DNA of 49,584 nucleotides from Streptomyces sp. ADI96-02 (GTDB taxonomy: Bacteria > Actinomycetota > Actinomycetes > Streptomycetales > Streptomycetaceae): NCBI RefSeq assembly GCF_003846185.1, contig NZ_ML123034.1:2955471-3005054 (forward strand), given 5' to 3'. The notes under the pieces were generated by a model that was not told the DNA's origin, made no database searches, and saw nothing but the letters and a program-made list of their open reading frames with translations. Numbering within the stretch: the first letter of the stretch is position 1; each line of letters begins with the position of its first letter. This document shows positions 32,368-41,216 of the stretch, piece after piece. The position numbers and the translations under genes were made by a program.

Positions 32368-33768
32368 CTACGGGGTGGGGAGGACGCCGGTGCGGTAGAT
32401 GGTGCCCGAGCAGGCGTTGGGGATCTTCGTCTCGGCGGTGGGTGCGCCCGTCTCCGGCGTGTGCGTCACGGCCACGCTGCCTTCCGCCGTCCCGCCGTCC
32501 TCGCCCAGCGACTGCGGCACCGCACCCTCCGAGGAGGTCCCCTCGCCGACCGTGCCCGCCGCCCCCTCGGATGTCGGGGTCGGGCTGGGCGTGGTGCCCA
32601 CGGTCGGGCAGGTCTCGTCCGGCACCCAGGCGAACCGGACCTCGTACGCCATGGACGGCTTCAGCGCCACCACGCCCGGTTCCAGCGAAGGGTCGGGCAG
32701 GCCCGGCGCCGCGTCGCCCGCGGTGTGCTGGACCACGTCGATCTTGAGCGGGTCGGCCGCACCGAGGGCCGTGAAGCCGACGGTGCCGTTGCTGCTGACC
32801 GTGCACTCCGGGCCGGACACGTTGGCGATGCGGAACGTGCCGTACACCGTGCCGTCGGCACCCGGTGCGCTCGTACCGGCGGAGGCGACGCCGAGCTGGC
32901 TGGGGTCGCAGACCGGCAGGGCCGCGAAGTCCATGCGCGGGAGGTCGGAGGCCCCGCCGCTCGAACCGCCCTCCTCGTCCGTGCCGGGGCCCGACGACGG
33001 GCTGTGCGAGGGATCCGGCTTTCCGGCGTCCTCACCGCTCTTCCGTGTGGTGGGCTCGGCGGTCGGGTCGATCCGGTCCTCGGGGCCGGGCTCGGTCCCG
33101 TTGCCGCCCTGGGCCTGCTCGCCGTGTCCGGCGATGGCCGGCCGGGCGTCCGACGAGTCGTCCGAACCGGCCACGTGTACGAAGGCGGGGACCGCGGTGC
33201 CGATGAGCAGGGCCGCGGCGGCGGCTCCCACAACGGCCTGGCGTCGGCGGGCCCGCCGGGCGGGAACAGCGCGGTGCAGGTGGTCCAGCGTTCCTTCGGA
33301 CGGTTCGAGCCCGCCCACCGCGCCCTGGAGCATCCGGCGCAGCGCCGCCTCGTCGAGCCCGTCCCCGTCCGGCCCGTCCCCGCCCCGCCCGCCGGGGCCC
33401 GGCCCGCCGAAGCCCGAACCGCCGAGGCCCGGCCCGCCGAAGCCCGTACCGCCGGGGCCGGAACCGCCGCCCCCCGTACCGCCGGAACCGCCGTCCCCCG
33501 AACCGCCGCCCCCCGTACCGCCGCCGCGGCCGGACGCGAAGAGGTCGGTCAGCGTGGCGGTGAGGGTGTCGTCACCGCCCGCAGGTGCGTCGCTCTCGTC
33601 GTGCGGGCGGTCAGGATCGGTGTTCGGAGTCGTCTCCGGCCCGTGGCTCACAATTCCGTTTCCCGTCGGATCATTCTCGTGCCTGTGCTCGTGCGGTTGC
33701 CGGGGCTCGTGCGGTTGCCGGGGCTCACGCGGTTGCCGGGGCTCACGCGGTTGCCGGGGCCCGCTCAT
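32368..33768 (-). CDS. Membrane protein coupled to SigE-family sigma factor (possible anti-sigma)
   Basis: A 466-residue protein of unknown function. It begins with four tandem hexapeptides (RQPREP/RQPHEP), has a Gly-rich stretch with repeated GGSG/GGTG (about 80-130), a short cytoplasmic helical part (EAALRRMLQGAVGGLEPSEG), one transmembrane helix near 175-198, and an extracytoplasmic region that is Pro/Ser-rich, then a beta-rich domain containing VCDPSQL, ECTVSSNGT and a late Cys pair. Its start overlaps the sigma factor stop by 4 nt (33765-33768), which suggests it controls that sigma factor, but no zinc-anti-sigma HxxxCxxC motif is seen. Confidence 0.75.
   Translation of the reverse strand: MSGPRQPREPRQPREPRQPHEPRQPHEHRHENDPTGNGIVSHGPETTPNTDPDRPHDESDAPAGGDDTLTATLTDLFASGRGGGTGGGGSGDGGSGGTGGGGSGPGGTGFGGPGLGGSGFGGPGPGGRGGDGPDGDGLDEAALRRMLQGAVGGLEPSEGTLDHLHRAVPARRARRRQAVVGAAAAALLIGTAVPAFVHVAGSDDSSDARPAIAGHGEQAQGGNGTEPGPEDRIDPTAEPTTRKSGEDAGKPDPSHSPSSGPGTDEEGGSSGGASDLPRMDFAALPVCDPSQLGVASAGTSAPGADGTVYGTFRIANVSGPECTVSSNGTVGFTALGAADPLKIDVVQHTAGDAAPGLPDPSLEPGVVALKPSMAYEVRFAWVPDETCPTVGTTPSPTPTSEGAAGTVGEGTSSEGAVPQSLGEDGGTAEGSVAVTHTPETGAPTAETKIPNACSGTIYRTGVLPTP
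33687..33758. repeat. Four 18-bp tandem units inside a coding region
   Basis: GCTCGTGCGGTTGCCGGG at 33687 and 33705, then GCTCACGCGGTTGCCGGG at 33723 and 33741, encode the hexapeptide repeats right after the start codon of the membrane protein. The unit is a multiple of three, so copy number could vary without frameshift. Confidence 0.93.
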
Positions 33769-34427
33769 GCCTGGGCCTCCATCACGACGCGCAGCGCCGC
33801 TATGCCGCGGGAGCCGTACGCCTTGACCGAGCCCAGCGAGATCCCCAGCGTCTCCGCGACCTGAACCTCCGTCATGTCCGCGAAGTAACGCAGGACCAGC
33901 ACTTCCCGCTGGCGGCGCTGGAGTCCCTTCATCGCCTTGATCAGCGCGTCCCGCTCCAGCTGGTCGTACGCGCCCTCCTCCGCGCTCGCCATGTCCGGCA
34001 TCGGCTTGGACAGCAGCTTCAGTCCGAGGATGCGGCGGCGCAGGGCGGAGCGGGAGAGGTTGACGACGGTCTGCCGGAGGTAGGCGAGGGTCTTCTCGGG
34101 CTCACGGACCCGGTTGCGTGCCGAGTGCACGCGGATGAACGCCTCCTGCACCACGTCCTCGCAGGACGCGGTGTCGTCCAGCAGCAGGGCCGCGAGGCCG
34201 AGCAGTGAACGGTAGTGGGCGCGATAGGTCTCGGTCAGGTGGTCGACCGTCGTTCCTGCTGCCACGGACTCGTCAGCACCCCCGCGCTGCGAGGGCAGCC
34301 GGGTCGGGCGCGCGGCGGGCATGGGCGCGATCACCGGCATGCCGCCGGGCGCGCGGGGCCGCCGCAGCGGACGCGTCGACGCGCCTCGCAACGGGCCCAC
34401 CACTGTGATGTCGAGAACCTCTGCCAC
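33765..34427 (-). CDS. SigE-family (SigE/SCO3613-like) ECF RNA polymerase sigma factor
   Basis: A 220-residue sigma factor of the actinobacterial SigE group. Region 2 is YRSLLGLAALLLDDTASCEDVVQEAFIRVHSA and region 4 is LQRRQREVLVLRYFADMTEVQVAETLGISLGSVKAYGSRGIAALR, with the recognition helix GISLGSVKAYGSR. GTG 34427 is preferred because the N-terminus then reads VAEVLDITVVGPLRG, as I recall for Streptomyces members; a shorter start at 34340 (MPVIAPM) is possible. Upstream, 34428-34699 has no gene. It is coupled to the following membrane protein and could be held or activated by it (inference). Confidence 0.88.
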   Translation of the reverse strand: MAEVLDITVVGPLRGASTRPLRRPRAPGGMPVIAPMPAARPTRLPSQRGGADESVAAGTTVDHLTETYRAHYRSLLGLAALLLDDTASCEDVVQEAFIRVHSARNRVREPEKTLAYLRQTVVNLSRSALRRRILGLKLLSKPMPDMASAEEGAYDQLERDALIKAMKGLQRRQREVLVLRYFADMTEVQVAETLGISLGSVKAYGSRGIAALRVVMEAQA

Positions 34428-34699
34428 GCCTGTTGGACACGCTTCCCCCCGCCAGGGTTGTACGCGGACAACGCCCTGTTCGGCGCAGTGCGACATACCC
34501 TCATACGTACCTGCTCTTCCCCAAATGCCCCGTAAACGCATTCCGCCATGTCAGAAGCGACGGCGTAGACGCTGTCCGGCCGCCGCATGGTTGCAGGGGG
34601 CCGGTAGATCATCGTCGGATACGACAACGTCCCAGCTCAAGGGGTTCAGACCAGGTAATCCCGCTCAGGACGTTCACTGATCCTACAAAACAGGTTCGA

Positions 34700-35869
34700 T
34701 CAGTCGCGGGGAAATTCGGCGGCGACGGATTCGGCGATCTGAGCCACGTTCAGGGCCGCCCCTTTTCGGAGATTGTCCCCGCACAGGAACATCTCCAGGG
34801 CGCGTGGATCGTCCATCGAGCGCCGTACCCGGCCGACCCAGGTCGGATCCGTGCCGACCACGTCGGACGGTGTGGGGAAGTCGCCGGCCGCGGGGTCGTC
34901 GAAGAGCACGACGCCGGGTGCGGTCGCCAGGATCTCGTGGGCCCGGTCGACGGTGACCTCGCTCTCGAAGCGTGCGTGGACGGACATCGAGTGCGTCGTG
35001 AGGACCGGTACGTAGACGCAGGTCGCCGTGGTCCGCAGATCGGGCAGGCCCAGCACCTTGCGGCATTCCTGACGGATCGCCAGCTCCTCGGTGGACCAGC
35101 CGTCCCCGGCGTCGGTCCCGGCCCACGGTACGACGTTCAGCGCGACGGGCGCGGCGAACGGGCTCCGCCCTGCCCGGCCTCCGGCGCCCCCGCCGCCCCG
35201 GACGCCGCCGCGCGCCGCGCGCCCCGCGCCGCCCGTTCCGCCGGTGTCGAACGCGTCGCCCGTTCCGCCTCCCGCGCCGTCGCCGAGAGCGCGGCGCACG
35301 TCGCCCGGCTGGGTGCCCAGCTCCGTACCGGCCACCAGCGACAGTTGGTCGCGCAGGGCGGCGACGCCGTCGCGGCCCGCGCCGCTGACCGCCTGGTAGG
35401 AGGAGACGATCAGCTCGCGCAGCCCGAACTCGGCGTGCAGCGCGCCGACCGCGACGATCAGCGACAGCGTGGTGCAGTCGGGAGACGCGACGATGCCGCG
35501 CGGTCGGAGCCGCACGGCATGGGGGTTGATCTCCGGGACGACCAGCGGCACGTCGTCGTCGAGCCGGAACGCGGCCGAGTCGTCGATGACGACGACGCCC
35601 TTGGACGCGGCGATCGGGGCCCAGCGGGCGGACACCTCGTCCGGCACCAGGAAGAGCGCCACGTCGACGCCGTCGAACACGTCCTCGGCGAGGGCGAGGA
35701 CCTCGCTCTCCTCGCCGCGGACGACCAGCTTGCGGCCGACCGAGCGCGGCGAGGCGACGAGTCTGATCTCGCCCCAGACGTCCGCGTGCTGCGAGATGAT
35801 CCGGAGCATGACACCGCCGATCGCCCCGGTCGCACCGACGACCGCGAGCGAAGGGCGGCGTGCGGTCAT
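34700..35869 (-). CDS. asd: Aspartate-semialdehyde dehydrogenase, divergent active site
   Basis: Catalyses the NADPH-linked reduction of aspartyl phosphate, leading to lysine, threonine, methionine and ectoine. The NAD(P)-binding [10 protein letters not shown] (10-19), [11 protein letters not shown] (about 155) and GDNLRKGAA near the end are typical. The catalytic Cys132 is present in SPDCTT, but the family NPNC is changed to SPDC, and DNS (about 96) reads DDSAAF. A 40-residue Gly-rich insertion (about 196-236) is present. The ATG overlaps the lysC stop by 4 nt. It could be a specialised or weakened paralogue; a second asd elsewhere would be expected. Confidence 0.9.
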   Translation of the reverse strand: MTARRPSLAVVGATGAIGGVMLRIISQHADVWGEIRLVASPRSVGRKLVVRGEESEVLALAEDVFDGVDVALFLVPDEVSARWAPIAASKGVVVIDDSAAFRLDDDVPLVVPEINPHAVRLRPRGIVASPDCTTLSLIVAVGALHAEFGLRELIVSSYQAVSGAGRDGVAALRDQLSLVAGTELGTQPGDVRRALGDGAGGGTGDAFDTGGTGGAGRAARGGVRGGGGAGGRAGRSPFAAPVALNVVPWAGTDAGDGWSTEELAIRQECRKVLGLPDLRTTATCVYVPVLTTHSMSVHARFESEVTVDRAHEILATAPGVVLFDDPAAGDFPTPSDVVGTDPTWVGRVRRSMDDPRALEMFLCGDNLRKGAALNVAQIAESVAAEFPRD

Positions 35870-37137
35870 CGGCCGGTGCCTCCGTAGACGACGGCCTCGT
35901 CGGAGTCGCTGTCGAGTCCGAAGGCGGTGTGCACGGCGCGGACGGCCTCGTTGACGTCGTCGGCGCGGGTGACCACCGAGATGCGGATCTCGGACGTCGA
36001 GATCAGCTCGATGTTCACACCCGCGTCGGACAGCGCCTCGAAGAAGCCGGCGGTGACGCCCGGGTTGGTCTTCATGCCCGCGCCGACCAGGGAGATCTTG
36101 GCGATCTGGTCGTCGTAGCGGAGCGATTCGAAGCCGATGGCCCCCTTGGTCCGCTCCAGGGCGTCGATGGCCTTGCGGCCCTCCGCCTTGGGCAGGGTGA
36201 AGGAGATGTCCGTCAGGCCGGTCGACGCGGCGGAGACGTTCTGCACCACCATGTCGATGTTGACCTCGGCGTTCGCGATGGCGCGGAAGATCGCCGCCGC
36301 CTCACCGGGCTTGTCCGGGACGCCGACGACGGTGACCTTGGCCTCCGAGACGTCGTGGGCGACTCCGGAGATGATCGCGTGCTCCACCTTCTGGTCCCCT
36401 TGCGGCTCGTTGCTGACCCAGGTTCCGCGCAGTCCCGAGAAGGACGAGCGGACGTGGATCGGAATGTTGTAACGGCGTGCGTACTCGACGCAGCGGTGCA
36501 GCAGCACCTTGGAGCCGGACGCGGCCAGCTCCAGCATGTCCTCGAAGGAGATCCAGTCGATCTTCTTCGCCTTCTTCACCACACGGGGGTCGGCGGTGAA
36601 GACGCCGTCGACGTCGGTGTAGATCTCGCAGACCTCGGCGTCGAGCGCGGCGGCCAGGGCGACGGCGGTCGTGTCGGACCCGCCGCGGCCGAGGGTGGTG
36701 ATGTTCTTGCCCTCCTGGCTCACGCCCTGGAACCCGGCGACGATGGCGATGTTGCCCTCGTCGATCGAGGTCCGGATGCGGCCCGGAGTGACGTCGATGA
36801 TGCGCGCCTTGTTGTGGACCGAGTCGGTGATGACACCGGCCTGACTGCCCGTGAACGACTGGGCCTCGTGGCCCAGGTTCTTGATCGCCATCGCCAGCAG
36901 GGCCATGGAGATCCGCTCACCCGCGGTCAGCAGCATGTCGAACTCACGGCCGGAAGGCATCGGAGACACCTGCTCGGCGAGATCTATCAGCTCGTCCGTC
37001 GTGTCGCCCATCGCGGACACCACGACAACCACCTGGTTGCCGTTCCTCTTGGCGTCGACGACTCGCTTGGCGACCCGCTTGATGCCCTCGGCATCGGCTA
37101 CGGAGGAGCCTCCGTACTTCTGCACGACAAGGCCCAC
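35866..37137 (-). CDS. lysC: Aspartate kinase (alpha subunit; internal beta start likely)
   Basis: The committed step of the aspartate pathway, feedback regulated by its C-terminal ACT domains. GTG 37137 is preferred over 37158 because GAGGAG precedes it and the protein then begins [12 protein letters not shown]. The kinase motif KYGGSSV (residues 7-13), [15 protein letters not shown] (about 145-160) and two ACT domains after residue 260 are visible. The protein is 423 residues. At residue 251 a GTG (36387) preceded by AAGGGG matches the known start of the beta subunit in corynebacterial lysC. It forms an operon with asd. Confidence 0.96.
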   Translation of the reverse strand: MGLVVQKYGGSSVADAEGIKRVAKRVVDAKRNGNQVVVVVSAMGDTTDELIDLAEQVSPMPSGREFDMLLTAGERISMALLAMAIKNLGHEAQSFTGSQAGVITDSVHNKARIIDVTPGRIRTSIDEGNIAIVAGFQGVSQEGKNITTLGRGGSDTTAVALAAALDAEVCEIYTDVDGVFTADPRVVKKAKKIDWISFEDMLELAASGSKVLLHRCVEYARRYNIPIHVRSSFSGLRGTWVSNEPQGDQKVEHAIISGVAHDVSEAKVTVVGVPDKPGEAAAIFRAIANAEVNIDMVVQNVSAASTGLTDISFTLPKAEGRKAIDALERTKGAIGFESLRYDDQIAKISLVGAGMKTNPGVTAGFFEALSDAGVNIELISTSEIRISVVTRADDVNEAVRAVHTAFGLDSDSDEAVVYGGTGR

Positions 37138-37478
37138 GTGCGCTCCTCGCTCAGTCATTACTGCGGTCGGCTCAGTCTAACGAGCAGCCCGGAATCGACC
37201 CGCCCCTACCAGATGGTGAGATGTCCCGCCCATCACCCGGTACGGCGTGTCGTCCCGAACTGCTCGTACGGGGCTGCTGCCCGTCCAGCCCGCGAGCACT
37301 CCCGTTTGTGTTCCAGCCCACACCCGCGACGAGGAATGCGCGAGCCGGGACGGGTCACCCGGATGAACCCCCCGGCACCCGGCCGAACCCCTTCCGGCCC
37401 GGATTCGATCCTGCCGGAGCCGGTCCATGGCGTCGCCTCCTCGCCTCCATGGCGCCCCGGCCCGGATGGACCGCACGC
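37138..37478. other. lysC upstream region, no gene
   Basis: These 341 bp between lysC and the HTH protein contain lysC promoter DNA (TTAGAC-like -10 on the minus strand near 37175-37180) and GC-rich filler. No protein or RNA gene is supported. Confidence 0.6.
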
Positions 37479-38576
37479 TCATCGGCGCGGCCTGGGCGCG
37501 GGGAGGACCGGGCGTGCCGTCGCGGAGCGGAGCTCGGCCATCCGGGCGGCGACGTCGACCTCGCCGCGCGGGCGGGCCAGGAACGTGTCCGGTACGTCGC
37601 CGGTCATGCCGTTCGCCTCGTCGCGGTCGATGTCGGCGCGGCAGGCGGGGCAGACGCCGTGTTCCAGGTTCGCCGTCGTCTCGTCCTCGTCGCAGAAGAG
37701 GCACACCATGACGCAGTCCAGCACCTGTTCCCCCGGCCCGGCGGAACCGGCGCCCTCGGAGTCGTACGGCTGCTGCGGGGCGGGGGCGGGAGGCATCTTG
37801 TTCTCCAGTCGTGTGCGGAGGAAGGGCCCGGCCGCGTGCACGGCCGGAGGCAGACCCGCGGTCAGGGTCTGGGTGATCCGTTCGCGTCCGACGCCGCGCG
37901 TCAGCCACTCCCCGACCAGGTGTTCCAGCGCCACGCACTCGCCCTCGGAGAGCTGGAGCCGGGGCTCGCGCGCGCCGAGACCGGCGAGCACGCGGTACGC
38001 CTCCGAGCGGGCGGCGGGAACGCCGGGCTCCGGCTCCGGTTCGCCCGGCGTGCCGTCCGGAGAAGGACCGCCGGTTGCCGGGACCGCGTCCAGGGCCGGC
38101 GCGGGCGCGGAAGCCGAAGCGGCAGGGGAACCCGAAGCGGGCGCGGGTGCAGGTGCGGGCGGCTGGCCCGGTGCGTCCAGGCCCCGGACGAAGCGCACGA
38201 ACCGCGCCCACCAGTCCGCGTCGCGCACGGTCCGGGAGAAGTACGTGCGCGTCACCCAGCGCTTCCCGCCGGCGGGAACCGTGACGTGCACCCGGATGCG
38301 CCGCAGGTGCCCAGCGCGGGTCAGCCGGTCCAACGCGCTGCGGCACGCCTGCTGCCCGTACTCCGGCAGTTCCTCGGCGAGGACCTTGTAGCCGATCGCC
38401 GCGCCCTCGGGAAGCCGGTCGATGTACGCGGCGATGGCCGCCTCGCGCGGCTCCAGCCCCGCGAAGTCGGCGGCCCGGGGCGGGGCCTGGTCGGGCGCGT
38501 GGCGCTTTCCGTAGCCGGATGCGGCCATGGGGTGGGCGGGCGGACTCAGGACGGCACTAATGTTGGCAGCAGCCAT
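37479..38576 (-). CDS. HTH protein with C-terminal zinc ribbon (MarR-type annotation in Streptomyces)
   Basis: A 365-residue cytosolic protein. The N-terminal winged-helix segment (about 40-120: AAIAAYIDRLPEGAAIGYKVLAEELPEYGQQ then a basic wing) is followed by a Pro/Ala-rich linker with PAPAPAPA runs (about 140-190), a helical region, and a zinc-binding pair C-x2-C ... C-x2-C (CLFC and CPAC, about 292-312). It is probably DNA-binding; the target is unknown. ATG 38576 lies a few bases after a long inverted repeat that includes the only ribosome-site-like AAGGA, so translation may be controlled by RNA structure. A second ATG at 38528 is less likely. Confidence 0.75.
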   Translation of the reverse strand: MAAANISAVLSPPAHPMAASGYGKRHAPDQAPPRAADFAGLEPREAAIAAYIDRLPEGAAIGYKVLAEELPEYGQQACRSALDRLTRAGHLRRIRVHVTVPAGGKRWVTRTYFSRTVRDADWWARFVRFVRGLDAPGQPPAPAPAPASGSPAASASAPAPALDAVPATGGPSPDGTPGEPEPEPGVPAARSEAYRVLAGLGAREPRLQLSEGECVALEHLVGEWLTRGVGRERITQTLTAGLPPAVHAAGPFLRTRLENKMPPAPAPQQPYDSEGAGSAGPGEQVLDCVMVCLFCDEDETTANLEHGVCPACRADIDRDEANGMTGDVPDTFLARPRGEVDVAARMAELRSATARPVLPAPRPRR

Positions 38577-38578
38577 GT

Positions 38579-38608
38579 GGATCGAAGTTCCTTCACTTCG
38601 TTCGATCC
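38579..38608 (-). promoter_or_regulatory. Inverted repeat over the start of the zinc-ribbon HTH gene
   Basis: GGATCGAAGT (38579-38588) and ACTTCGTTCGATCC (38595-38608) pair with a 4-nt bulge. On the minus strand the hairpin buries AAGGA, the sole Shine-Dalgarno candidate, and ends 2 nt before the ATG. It may also be a protein operator. Confidence 0.5.
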
Positions 38609-38972
38609 GAGTGGACAGACCCCGGTTGGTGTTTGCGGCACCGCCGGGGTCGTCCGTTTTCGGATTGTGGGTAGCTCACCGCGAACTTAGAGCGTGCACA
38701 CGCTCCGGTGCAACCTGATCACCGACGGTCACGTAACGCCTCATCCGTGCAGGTCCGGGCAGGACTTGGCACGCCAGGAGAGGCGTGCGGGGAGGCGTGC
38801 GGGGAGGGAGGGTGGGTGGGTTGAACCCGACCACCCATTCCTTCAGAAAAGGGCTCGGAGCACGAGGCTCGGAACTCGGAACTCGGAGCTCAAGCCTCGG
38901 GGCGACCTGCGCGAACGCGAACACGTGCCCTACGCACATGCGCGTAGGGCACGTAGGGCACGGAGGGACCCG
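38609..38972. other. Gene-free gap with hairpins and short tandem repeats
   Basis: The gap holds GAGCGTG-CA-CACGCTC (38691-38706), repeated GAGGCGTGCGGG units (about 38780-38800), repeated CTCGGAACT units (about 38870-38890) and an 11-bp stem-loop (38925-38952). No coding frame is supported. Confidence 0.7.
38925..38952 (-). terminator. Stem-loop at the end of the ybaB-recR-DUF5063 operon
   Basis: GTGCCCTACGC and GCGTAGGGCAC form a perfect 11-bp stem with a 6-nt loop, 20 bp past the DUF5063 stop. There is no T-tract on the minus strand. Confidence 0.65.
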
Positions 38973-39632
38973 CTACTTCACCGGGCGCAGCCCCAGCGGT
39001 CCCGCGATCTCCTGGAGCATGACGCGGCCCGCCTCCTCGGCCAGGTTCTCCTCGCCCGGGTCCTGGTCGATGTCCAGGCCGTCCAGCTCCGCCAGCGGCT
39101 GACCCAGCCGGATGTGGGCCACCAGGGACTGGAGGGCGCGCAGCGCGGCGGAGGCGGTGGTGCCCCAGTTGGAGAAGTACGAGAACTGCCACCACCACAG
39201 CGCCTCGGCCGCGCGGTCCGCCTCGTAGTGGGCGAGGCCGTGGGAGAGGTCGGTGACCAGGTCGGCGAGGTCGTCGGAGATGCGGTGCGGGACGGGCGCC
39301 TTGCGCGGCTCGTACGGGTCGAAGACCTCGGAGTAGACGTCGATCGGCTCCAGGAGCGCCGCGAACCGCTCGCGCAGGCCGTCCGCGTCCGGTTCCGCGC
39401 CGAGGTCGGGCTCGTACCGCTCGTCCGGCAGGACGTCCTCGTACGCGCCGAGCCGGCCGCCCGCGAGCAGGAGCTGCGAGACCTGGAGGAGGAGCACCGG
39501 AACCGCTTCCTCCGGCTCCTCGACCTTGGACACCTCGGTGACCGCGACGATGAACGTCTTGATCTGGTCCGCGATCTGGACGGCGAAGTCGTCCGGGTCC
39601 TGCGTGACGGAGTTCAGCGTGGCGTCAGACAT
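38973..39632 (-). CDS. DUF5063 domain protein
   Basis: A 219-residue acidic, helical, soluble protein of the DUF5063 family, which is widespread next to recR in Streptomyces. There is no catalytic motif to read; the tryptophan-rich WWWQFSYFSNWG (about 168) is the most distinctive segment. GGGAGGT precedes the ATG at 39632 by a normal spacing. Function is unknown; its place suggests a link to recombinational repair or cell envelope maintenance, but this is guilt by association. Confidence 0.85.
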   Translation of the reverse strand: MSDATLNSVTQDPDDFAVQIADQIKTFIVAVTEVSKVEEPEEAVPVLLLQVSQLLLAGGRLGAYEDVLPDERYEPDLGAEPDADGLRERFAALLEPIDVYSEVFDPYEPRKAPVPHRISDDLADLVTDLSHGLAHYEADRAAEALWWWQFSYFSNWGTTASAALRALQSLVAHIRLGQPLAELDGLDIDQDPGEENLAEEAGRVMLQEIAGPLGLRPVK

Positions 39633-39671
39633 CGAGGTGACCTCCCGTGGGCGGGGTCGCGGACGGCGCGT

Positions 39672-39743
39672 GGGGCTCGGACGGCGCAAGGGGCTCAGGC
39701 AGCGCAAGGGGCCCGGACAGGACAAGGGGCCCGGCCAGTGAGA
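39672..39743. repeat. Four 18-bp imperfect tandem units in the recR-DUF5063 spacer
   Basis: GGGGCTCGGACGGCGCAA and three derivatives (starts at 39672, 39690, 39708, 39726) fill most of the 140-bp spacer between the recR stop and the DUF5063 start. Confidence 0.85.
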
Positions 39744-39772
39744 AAGGCCGGAACGGCACGGCGGCAGCGGCG

Positions 39773-40372
39773 TCAGACATCGAGCAGCCGCCTTCCTTCG
39801 AAGGCGCGGCCGAGGGTGACCTCGTCCGCGTATTCGAGGTCGCCGCCCACGGGCAGGCCACTGGCCAGGCGGGTCACGCGCAGCCCCATGGGCTTGACCA
39901 TCCGCGCCAGGTACGTCGCGGTGGCCTCGCCCTCCAGGTTGGGGTCGGTCGCGAGGATCAGCTCCGTGATGGAGCCGTCCGCCAGCCGGGCCAGCAGCTC
40001 GCGGATGCGCAGATCGTCCGGTCCGACGCCCTCGATGGGGCTGATCGCCCCGCCCAGGACGTGGTACCGGCCTCGGAACTCGCGCGTCCGCTCGATCGCG
40101 ACGACGTCCTTGGGCTCCTCGACGACGCAGATGACGCTCAGATCCCGGCGCGGATCACGGCAGATCCCGCACTGCTCCTGCTGGGCGACGTTGCCGCACA
40201 CGGCGCAGAACCGGACCTTGTCCTTGACCTCCAGGAGGGCGTGGGCGAGGCGGCGTACGTCGGTGGGTTCGGCCTGGAGGACGTGAAAGGCGATCCGCTG
40301 CGCGCTCTTGGGACCGACGCCGGGCAGTCTGCCCAGCTCGTCGATGAGGTCCTGAACCACGCCTTCGTACAA
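39773..40372 (-). CDS. recR: Recombination mediator RecR
   Basis: A 199-residue RecR that loads RecA at gaps with RecF/RecO. The N-terminal helix-hairpin-helix is [18 protein letters not shown] (13-30). Four zinc cysteines are C56, C59, C68 and C71 (CAVC...CGIC). The TOPRIM domain spans [15 protein letters not shown] to [17 protein letters not shown] (about 80-160), and the C-terminus is a Walker-B-like segment in [19 protein letters not shown]. The gap from the ybaB stop to recR is 131 bp. The usual dnaX gene is not adjacent, as in other Streptomyces. Confidence 0.97.
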   Translation of the reverse strand: MYEGVVQDLIDELGRLPGVGPKSAQRIAFHVLQAEPTDVRRLAHALLEVKDKVRFCAVCGNVAQQEQCGICRDPRRDLSVICVVEEPKDVVAIERTREFRGRYHVLGGAISPIEGVGPDDLRIRELLARLADGSITELILATDPNLEGEATATYLARMVKPMGLRVTRLASGLPVGGDLEYADEVTLGRAFEGRRLLDV

Positions 40373-40503
40373 CGGAACGCCTCTCTTCGCTTCCTGCTCC
40401 GTACCGTAGTGGGTACGGGTCGGTACCAGTAGGGCTCAGTCCACGACCGGCCGGTTGAGAACGTCAGAACGTCACAGCGTCGGAACGCCGCAGCGTCGGA
40501 GCG

Positions 40504-40848
40504 TCAGAACGGCAGACCGGGAAGGGAGCCGCCACCGCCGAGGCCCTCCGCCAGCGGGCCGAGCTTCTGCTGCTGGAGCGCCGTGGCGTTCTCGTTGGCC
40601 GCCTGGACGGCCGCGACCACCAGGTCGGCCAGCGTCTCGGTGTCCTCCGGGTCCACCGCCTTCGGATCGATCACCAGGGCGCGGAGCTCGCCGGAGCCGG
40701 TGACGGTGGCTCGTACGAGACCTCCGCCCGCCTGCCCTTCGACCTCGGTCCTGGCGAGTTCCTCCTGAGCCGCCGCGAGATCCTGCTGCATCTTCTGGGC
40801 CTGCTGGAGCAACTGCTGCATGTTGGGCTGGCCACCACCGGGAATCAC
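40504..40848 (-). CDS. YbaB/EbfC nucleoid-associated protein
   Basis: A 114-residue DNA-binding YbaB family member: [36 protein letters not shown] is the family helix and the [30 protein letters not shown] core follows. GTG 40848 is chosen over ATG 40863 because AGGAG precedes it by 5 nt. Upstream, the DNA 40433-40500 holds short CGTCAGAAC-type repeats. It is the first gene of the ybaB-recR-DUF5063 set. Confidence 0.93.
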   Translation of the reverse strand: MIPGGGQPNMQQLLQQAQKMQQDLAAAQEELARTEVEGQAGGGLVRATVTGSGELRALVIDPKAVDPEDTETLADLVVAAVQAANENATALQQQKLGPLAEGLGGGGSLPGLPF

Positions 40849-41216
40849 GGTCACTCCTGGCATTTCGACGACAAATGTTTCGGTACGCCGAGCCTACGTG
40901 CTCCCCGGTCACCGCGCTCCACCCGCCCGGGACCAACTCTTTCGGGTGAGATTGGGGCGCAGGCGTGAAGGCTCCTATACCTGACCAGGGCCCCTGCTCA
41001 GGCGGGATTCCCGCGATTGCGACTCCACGGCCCACCATTCGGCGGTAGGAAGGGCATGCGCACCGGTACGCGTGCGCACATCGTCGGTGACGCAGAGTTA
41101 CACCCCTGGGCTTCTCGCGGGGTCGCTTCGGGCGCGCGGACCAACCGCCTCCCGAGCCGGCCCCGGAAAAGCAGTACGAGCCCGTCCCGTCCGTCACAGC
41201 GCAGAGGAGTGCCCCG
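40849..41216. other. Divergent gap upstream of ybaB and the SLATT gene
   Basis: This 368-bp gap holds the promoters of both genes. No hairpin, operator or RNA gene stands out, and no frame is supported. Confidence 0.5.
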
